Source of the DNA: Planctomycetaceae bacterium
GTDB taxonomy: Bacteria > Planctomycetota > Planctomycetia > Pirellulales > Pirellulaceae
Assembly (NCBI GenBank): GCA_003501565.1
Contig: DNPC01000089.1
Location: 1-8,746, forward strand
Direction: 5' to 3'
DNA length: 8,746 nucleotides
Below are positions 5,209 through 8,746 of the stretch, in pieces. Position 1 is the stretch's first letter; each line of letters opens with the position of its first letter. The notes under the pieces are model-generated. The model made no database searches. It was not told the origin of the DNA and was given only the letters and a program-made list of their open reading frames with translations. The translations under genes were made by a program, and so were the position numbers.

Positions 5209-5433
5209 TCAGCTTCCGACCTGTGAAAGCGTCGTTTCGACGACAAAGAACTCGTCGAGGTACTCATAGCCCTCACAGTCGATCTTCCTTGGGGCAGCCC
5301 CTAAATCAATCAATATCTGGCCGGATGCCCCAGAGTCGACTAACTCACCCACGAGCCTCCTCAAGGTCTTTCTGAGTCGGCTAACGTCGAGGGGGTGCTC
5401 GTCAAGCTGCGAAGAATCTGCAAACTTACTCAT
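5209..5433 (-). CDS. hypothetical protein, 74 aa
   Basis: A short soluble protein, with no family I recognise. The N-terminal half is charged and helical (DVSRLRKTLRRLVGELVDS, residues 16-34); the second half is strand-like (GQILIDLGAAPRKIDCEGYEYLDEFFVVETTLS). ATG 5433 was chosen because AAGGA lies seven bases upstream. The same frame stays open to 5517, but that extension covers a GC-rich dyad (5461-5491) and reads as a basic, low-quality leader. It stands apart from its neighbours: 135 bases with a terminator separate it from the SprT-like gene, and 349 gene-free bases lie upstream. Confidence 0.6.
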   Translation of the reverse strand: MSKFADSSQLDEHPLDVSRLRKTLRRLVGELVDSGASGQILIDLGAAPRKIDCEGYEYLDEFFVVETTLSQVGS

Positions 5434-5782
5434 GTTCGAATCCTTAGGTATTCGGACCACGGCCCCGGAGTGTTCCCGCGCTCGCGGGGCCAACTTTTTG
5501 CGCTGACACATCGCCAACGCCTGCAGTCAGAATAGGAAGTCAAAAACGGAATGCAATACCAGTTTTTGCTCTCAGATGCAGAATGTTATTCTGGCACTTG
5601 TCAGTGCGATTTTCTTGATCAACGAATAGGCTAGCGAACTCTAAGTTGCGACTAAAAGTGCCAGCTCAAGAATTCTTTGAGATTTTCTCAACGATGGTAG
5701 CAGTCGCGGCATATACGGTCGCGCACCGTTCCTAAATGAAGGTGCTATCGAGCGGTCCCGAAGCAATACTTCTTTGTGCTAC
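5434..5782. other. 349-base gene-free, dyad-rich region
   Basis: No coding frame is convincing. Dyads from left to right: the stem-loop at 5461-5491; CAAAAAC (5541-5547) with GTTTTTG (5562-5568); CTGGCACTT (5591-5599) with AAGTGCCAG (5656-5664), a perfect 9-bp pair 56 bases apart; and the palindrome AAGAATTCTT (5668-5677). It separates the virion operon from the 74-aa gene and is a likely site for a promoter, operator or small RNA. Confidence 0.45.
5461..5491 (+). terminator. GC-rich stem-loop with T run, plus-strand terminator-like
   Basis: GGCCCCG (5461-5467) pairs with CGGGGCC (5485-5491), and AACTTTTT follows on the plus strand. Inside lies a competing hairpin, CCCGC (5475-5479) with GCGGG (5484-5488). 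No plus-strand gene ends here, so it would terminate an antisense transcript or small RNA. On the minus strand it is the 5' leader of the 74-aa gene. Confidence 0.4.
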
Positions 5783-6175
5783 TCAGAAGCAGTACTCGCC
5801 ATCAACAAGCATGAAATCTGAGTCTCCATCAAACGCCAACACAGAACCATCTGCCAAATGACGCGCTGATAGCCGTGTTCCTACCGGCCACGGGCAGCCA
5901 TCGGGACATGCAGTTGAGACAATTTGGATAACATCAGACTGCTCAAACTTCGTCAGTGCAGTCTCAAGATCCAGTTCGATTCTCTTTTGCGATCCTTCAT
6001 CCGGAAGCGTTTCGACTGCTCCATCAATCGCGAGAAGCCCCAGAAGCTCGTCAGGAAGGTCTGAGCGCCAATCATGGGGTTCACATTCACCCTGAGCACG
6101 CGCGACGAGAGCGTCGATCTCAGCGGCTTCAGTCGCGTTCATCTTCAGTCCGCTTGGAGCTGGTGTGGATGACAT
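5783..6175 (-). CDS. hypothetical acidic phage-operon protein, 130 aa
   Basis: A strongly acidic protein. The N-terminal helix-rich half reads TEAAEIDALVARAQGE and DLPDELLGLLAIDGAVETLPDEG. It then has ACPDGCPWPVGTRLS (89-103), with two cysteines four residues apart, and ends in a strand-rich tail, DGSVLAFDGDSDFMLVDGEYCF. I recognise no family. It is the last gene of the tightly packed leftward operon. Neither ATG 6175 nor ATG 6142 has a good ribosome binding site, and both lie inside the 31-aa mini-ORF, so translation may be coupled to it. Downstream I see no clear terminator. Confidence 0.62.
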   Translation of the reverse strand: MSSTPAPSGLKMNATEAAEIDALVARAQGECEPHDWRSDLPDELLGLLAIDGAVETLPDEGSQKRIELDLETALTKFEQSDVIQIVSTACPDGCPWPVGTRLSARHLADGSVLAFDGDSDFMLVDGEYCF

Positions 6176-6224
6176 GCACTGCGCGTGACACTGTCTCGAT
6201 TACGATTTTAGGCTCATCGCTCAT
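6129..6224 (-). CDS. 31-aa mini-ORF overlapping both neighbours
   Basis: Translates as MSDEPKIVIETVSRAVHVI then HTSSKRTEDERD. Its ATG overlaps the stop of the upstream structural gene as ATGA, and GGGAGG lies seven bases upstream, the best ribosome binding site at this junction. Its end overlaps the start of the next gene by 47 bases in another frame. It may be a small real protein or a translated leader that carries ribosomes to the 130-aa gene, which lacks its own site. Confidence 0.5.
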   Translation of the reverse strand: MSDEPKIVIETVSRAVHVIHTSSKRTEDERD

Positions 6225-6616
6225 CGAGTTGCCTCCCTGTAGAACTGGGCTGTGCCTTGGATAATGCGAATCACGTCACCATCCGAGTGCACCATTTCAA
6301 TATCGAACACCATTGGCCACTTCGAGACGTTGGGATCACAAGTTGAATTTGGCACAACTGCAGTGCTTAGCTCGTCTGTGATGTGCAATTGGAATTCGCC
6401 GTTGTTGTCGCTTACCCGTACGATGCCACCATTCGCCTCAGTCAGGTCGAAGACAGGATCGGCATCTGAGTAGCCCCATCGAAACTGACTACGGATCTCA
6501 ACAAAGTCACTGATATCGTTAGCGATATCGTCAACCAACCATTGGTAGTTTCTGCGCAGGGTAGCGCCCTGATGCAGGTCGAACTTATCTTTGTGCGGAT
6601 CAAACGTCTCAGCCAT
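6221..6616 (-). CDS. phage virion protein with Ig-like beta fold (fibre/baseplate-associated type)
   Basis: A 131-aa protein. The pattern is one seen often near tail-fibre genes: a hydrophobic opening strand after GATLRRNYQWLVDD, DISDFVEIRSQFRWGYSDADPVFDLTEANGGIVRV (35-68), NGEFQLHITDELSTAVVP (72-89), then PMVFDIEMVHSDGDVIRIIQGTAQFYREATR (101-131). The last block matches the usual 'YDLEL-x-x-x-DG-x-x-R-hydrophobic-x-GT' ending of this group. ATG 6616 was chosen because it lies inside the stop region of the helix-turn-helix gene (8-base overlap) and begins a sensible protein; 23 in-frame residues upstream are that gene read in another frame. Exact place in the virion is inference. Confidence 0.68.
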   Translation of the reverse strand: MAETFDPHKDKFDLHQGATLRRNYQWLVDDIANDISDFVEIRSQFRWGYSDADPVFDLTEANGGIVRVSDNNGEFQLHITDELSTAVVPNSTCDPNVSKWPMVFDIEMVHSDGDVIRIIQGTAQFYREATR

Positions 6617-6776
6617 TCTCAGCAGCCTCGCGCTCTTCGCGTCGCCAGTTTCTGACACAAGACTTCGAGACGCCCAAGCGATCACACACTTGCTTGACCG
6701 TCAGCGACTTGAGTAGTTCTAGCGCTCGTACACGAACTACGTTTGGCGCTTTCTTGCCAGGTGTTCCGTTTGCCAT
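6609..6776 (-). CDS. small helix-turn-helix protein, 55 aa
   Basis: Starts MANGTPGKKAPNVVRVRALELL. Residues 22-48 (LKSLTVKQVCDRLGVSKSCVRNWRREE) form a textbook helix-turn-helix: TVKQVCDRLG, the turn GVS, then recognition helix KSCVRNWRRE. The style resembles the N-terminal domain of small terminase subunits and transposase-like HTH domains; with only 55 residues nothing else follows. ATG 6776 has GAGGA about six bases upstream and lies two bases after the stop of the coiled-coil gene; its own stop overlaps the next gene by 8 bases. It is likely co-translated with the virion genes, which is an odd place for a DNA-binding protein. Confidence 0.72.
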   Translation of the reverse strand: MANGTPGKKAPNVVRVRALELLKSLTVKQVCDRLGVSKSCVRNWRREEREAAENG

Positions 6777-6778
6777 TT

Positions 6779-7231
6779 CTAATCCTCAAACATGACTTTT
6801 CGAAGAAGTTCAGCTCGCTCCGCCGCAAGCTCTAATGATCTAGCCTCTAGGGCGATACGGTCCTTGCGCTTCGGATTTAGGCTTTTCCGGTAGACTCTTT
6901 CAGTTTCATCCTGAAGCTCGTCGAGCCGCGCACGATCAGCCTGTGAGGCTAAGCGAATGAGTTCAGCGCGGGCGGCGTCGGCCTGCTCAATATACTTTCG
7001 CACAACATCCAGGTGCGCCCGATACTCATCGCGGTAGTCGACTAGCTTCGACCGGTCGCTGGGTGATAGATCCGCGCACTCAAGCCGATTGTCGACCTCG
7101 TTGAGCAGATCAATGAGCTGGATCTCACGTTCGATCAACTGGGAGTAGCCAGCCAACTGACGGCGCAGGCGCTGGCGGTGCTCACTGATCGACTTTGCTA
7201 TGTCCTGTTTGGACCGAATGTTAACGATCAA
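6779..7231 (-). CDS. coiled-coil phage protein, 150 aa
   Basis: Almost entirely charged helix: SISEHRQRLRRQLAGYSQLIEREIQLIDLLNEVDNRLE (14-51), then HLDVVRKYIEQADAARAELIRLASQADRARLDELQDETERVYRKSL (73-118), and RIALEARSLELAAERAELLRKV to the end. Heptad-like spacing of Leu/Ile and no glycine or proline over long stretches support a coiled coil; a single break falls at DLSPSDRS (54-61). TTG 7231 follows GGGGG by about six bases and lies nine bases after the stop of the upstream fibre-like gene. A scaffold, fibre-assembly chaperone or spacer role would suit its position among tail genes, but that is inference. Confidence 0.68.
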   Translation of the reverse strand: MIVNIRSKQDIAKSISEHRQRLRRQLAGYSQLIEREIQLIDLLNEVDNRLECADLSPSDRSKLVDYRDEYRAHLDVVRKYIEQADAARAELIRLASQADRARLDELQDETERVYRKSLNPKRKDRIALEARSLELAAERAELLRKVMFED

Positions 7232-7240
7232 TGCGACCCC

Positions 7241-8119
7241 CTAGCCTAGAAGCGCGACCCCGGTGTCAGCCGAAGCCAGAGTGAGAACGATATTGTTTTC
7301 GTCGGTGTGCGCCAGAGCGATGGTGCTCACGTCAGCGACGCCAGTCGGGCTGTTGGCGCTTATGGCCGATACGACCCGTGGCCGATAGCCAAGGTTATGC
7401 ACGATGGTCCAAGTCGTCGAAGATGTAGTCTGTTCGTGACGGTATGTCTCTTTCTGGTCACCAGCCTGCCACCCGAAATAAAGCTCATCGCCCAAAGTTA
7501 GGCTTGCGACGGGCAATGCAACTCGCTGAGTCGGCCTATCAACTGGAGTGTCGACAAAGTCGTAGACTTCATCCGTCGTCAGGTTCATCACAGTGACTTC
7601 GTCATCGGCGGGCCAGCGACCAAAGCCAGCCAGAACCTCTGCGTATCCATTCGTGATCATAGCTGCGTCAACGGTCGCGCCTGTAAGACCAGGCGAGAAG
7701 TCTTTCACGCCGCCCTCAGGTGTGAACCGTGGAAACCAGTACGAACCACTGGAATCGGAGTACGGCAAGCACTCGTAGTACCCGCCGGACCCATCGTCGG
7801 TGATCAATTCGATGATGTCGCCGTCGAGCGACGGAGCGGATAACTCATCCGATGAGCTTGCCGCTGCGAAGTCCGCAGCGTCCGGCATCTCTTGGAATCG
7901 TCGTGGTCCGATGTCAGTGTTCTTCAATACTGGAGTACCGGACTCAACGACCCAGCGCTCAACGTTTCCATTTGGCAGTAGGTTGAATACTTCGGAACCA
8001 TCAACAAAGGAAGCTTCGCCGACTTCGGCAAGCGTAGGCGCTACACCAGCAGCAGCGCTGGACCGTGTAACGGTGTAGCTGCTCGAATCGAGACTAATAG
8101 GATTTTGATAAAAAGGCAT
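7241..8119 (-). CDS. tail fibre / appendage-like virion protein, 292 aa
   Basis: Rich in Ser, Thr, Gly, Asp and Val with few Lys, typical of beta-structured virion proteins. The C-terminus is the clearest part: TTWTIVHNLGYRPRVVSAISA (236-256) then HTDENNIVLTLASADTGVALLG, matching the 'W-x-hydrophobic-x-HNLGYRP ... N-x-hydrophobic-x-hydrophobic-T-x-x-x-x-x-x-G-x-A-hydrophobic' ending common on phage fibre and receptor-binding proteins. The N-terminal part (1-230) I do not recognise. ATG 8119 has GAGG six bases upstream and lies 12 bases after the stop of the gene before it. Probably a virion surface protein involved in host contact; that role is inference. Confidence 0.75.
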   Translation of the reverse strand: MPFYQNPISLDSSSYTVTRSSAAAGVAPTLAEVGEASFVDGSEVFNLLPNGNVERWVVESGTPVLKNTDIGPRRFQEMPDAADFAAASSSDELSAPSLDGDIIELITDDGSGGYYECLPYSDSSGSYWFPRFTPEGGVKDFSPGLTGATVDAAMITNGYAEVLAGFGRWPADDEVTVMNLTTDEVYDFVDTPVDRPTQRVALPVASLTLGDELYFGWQAGDQKETYRHEQTTSSTTWTIVHNLGYRPRVVSAISANSPTGVADVSTIALAHTDENNIVLTLASADTGVALLG

Positions 8120-8131
8120 TTACGACCTCGA

Positions 8132-8626
8132 CTAGGTGTTTGGTGTTGAATGGATTCGCCAGCCGACGGCCGCGGATACATATTTGAGTTCGATACGACC
8201 GCCTGCATTGTTAACGACCGCATAATCTGGACCCGTCTGGCCCTGTAGATTCTCGGCAACCTCAATCCGAATGAAACGCTCCGGATTCACGGTGCCGTTA
8301 CCTGCCATCAGGTAGGCATCGAAGACTGCGAATCGATCATCCGGCGACGGACTAGCGGGAGCACTCACAATGAGCGTCGAAGCCACCGCATAGGCACGAA
8401 GGTCGACTGGGTACTCATAGCCAGCCTCCGCAGTGAAGTCGCCAGACTGCTCCGCACCGAGTGTTAGCTCTTCGCCTTCGCTGGATGTAGCCAGTGGCTC
8501 GACAACACCTTCGCTGACGAGCTGGTGCGTTTGGGCGCCATTGGTGTCCAACTGATCCAGGCTCGGCGTGTAAGCGCCAGTCTGTGGGTACGGACCGGCG
8601 TAGGTCGTGATGTCTAAAACAGGCAT
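8132..8626 (-). CDS. phage structural protein, fibre/decoration-like, 164 aa
   Basis: An acidic, low-lysine protein. Residues 60-160 read QSGDFTAEAGYEYPVDLRAYAVASTLIVSAPASPSPDDRFAVFDAYLMAG, then FIRIEVAENLQGQTGPDYAVVNNAGGRIELKYVSAAVGWRIHST. This is the 'VD-x-x-x-x-x-TL-x-hydrophobic-x-x-P ... DRF-x-hydrophobic-D-x ... GGR-hydrophobic-EL-x-YV ... GWR-hydrophobic' layout of beta-rich tail-fibre tips and decoration proteins. GAGG lies eight bases before ATG 8626, formed partly by the stop codon of the preceding gene, so these two are translationally linked. It is followed 12 bases later by the 292-aa gene. Confidence 0.72.
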   Translation of the reverse strand: MPVLDITTYAGPYPQTGAYTPSLDQLDTNGAQTHQLVSEGVVEPLATSSEGEELTLGAEQSGDFTAEAGYEYPVDLRAYAVASTLIVSAPASPSPDDRFAVFDAYLMAGNGTVNPERFIRIEVAENLQGQTGPDYAVVNNAGGRIELKYVSAAVGWRIHSTPNT

Positions 8627-8629
8627 GGG

Positions 8630-8746
8630 CTATACCTCGATGATCGCTGTTCCCGCTTGGGCAACGGCGAACGTGATTGTTAGATTGTTGTTGTCGACGA
8701 TATCGACTTGGGCACCGACCTTTTGCCCGCCGACGTAGATGTTTAC
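8630..8746 (-). CDS. C-terminal 38 residues of a tail-type protein (partial)
   Basis: Only the end lies in the window: VNIYVGGQKVGAQVDIVDN then NNLTITFAVAQAGTAIIEV and a TAG stop at 8630-8632. The ending NNLTITFAVAQAGTAIIEV parallels NNIVLTLASADTGVALLG of the 292-aa gene, so it is probably another fibre-like protein with the same type of terminal beta hairpin. The frame is open to the window edge. Its stop is three bases from the next ATG. Family assignment is from this short similarity only. Confidence 0.6.
   Translation of the reverse strand, partial: VNIYVGGQKVGAQVDIVDNNNLTITFAVAQAGTAIIEV

Noticed and set aside
5592..5664. Sigma-54 (-24/-12) promoters at the two TGGCAC sites
   Set aside because: TGGCACTT occurs on both strands as the arms of the dyad, but the required GC at the -12 position is one base out of place on each strand and TTGC is absent.
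1..8746. CRISPR array, insertion sequence, rRNA
   Set aside because: No regularly spaced long direct repeats, no transposase frame with terminal inverted repeats and no rRNA-like sequence were seen.

Overview
The window looks like planctomycete chromosomal DNA (probably Pirellula/Rhodopirellula-like) running into an integrated, phage-derived element. The host assignment is an inference. It rests on moderate GC with a mix of GTG, TTG and ATG starts, and on a small membrane protein whose N-terminus (MKFRMRDVLW, then a hydrophobic run) resembles the 'M-basic-F-x-x-RD-L-W' start common in planctomycete membrane proteins. No ribosomal RNA or housekeeping marker is present to settle it.

Layout. 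(1) Bases 1 to about 1780 look like ordinary chromosome: a ketoacyl-ACP synthase III-like enzyme (+), then a convergent three-helix membrane protein (-), then a stem-loop terminator. (2) At 1785-1842, on the minus strand, lies the 3' part of a tRNA-Leu(UAA) gene: anticodon loop, long variable arm, T arm and acceptor 3' strand. The 5' half is missing. This is what remains on one side when an element integrates into a tRNA gene, so I place the left edge of the element here. (3) Bases 1953-4559 hold five small plus-strand accessory genes: an unknown 82-aa protein, a 256-aa protein with a Cys-His-Asp papain/transglutaminase-like domain followed by a degenerate second copy, a 74-aa membrane protein, an unknown 79-aa protein, and a 143-aa protein with a HEHVVP motif. 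Between the second and third is a 450-base gene-free stretch with a strong terminator, tandem GATATC units, one DnaA-box match and a five-copy 11-bp tandem repeat. (4) Bases 4594-8746 are read leftward. From right to left they hold the end of a tail-type protein, two more fibre/appendage-like proteins, a coiled-coil protein, a 55-aa helix-turn-helix protein, an Ig-like phage structural protein, a 31-aa mini-ORF, an acidic 130-aa protein, a 74-aa protein and a SprT-like zinc metalloprotease.

The rightmost genes are packed with gaps of 0-12 bases or start/stop overlaps, and most have clear GAGG/GGAGG sites, which fits one virion-structure operon. The two transcription blocks converge at about 4560-4594. 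No integrase, terminase, capsid, portal or lysis gene lies in the window, so its right edge is inside the phage structural region. The best candidates for something new are the duplicated pseudo-transglutaminase protein, the repeat-rich gene-free region at 3196-3360, and the hairpin that pairs off the ribosome binding site of the small membrane protein.
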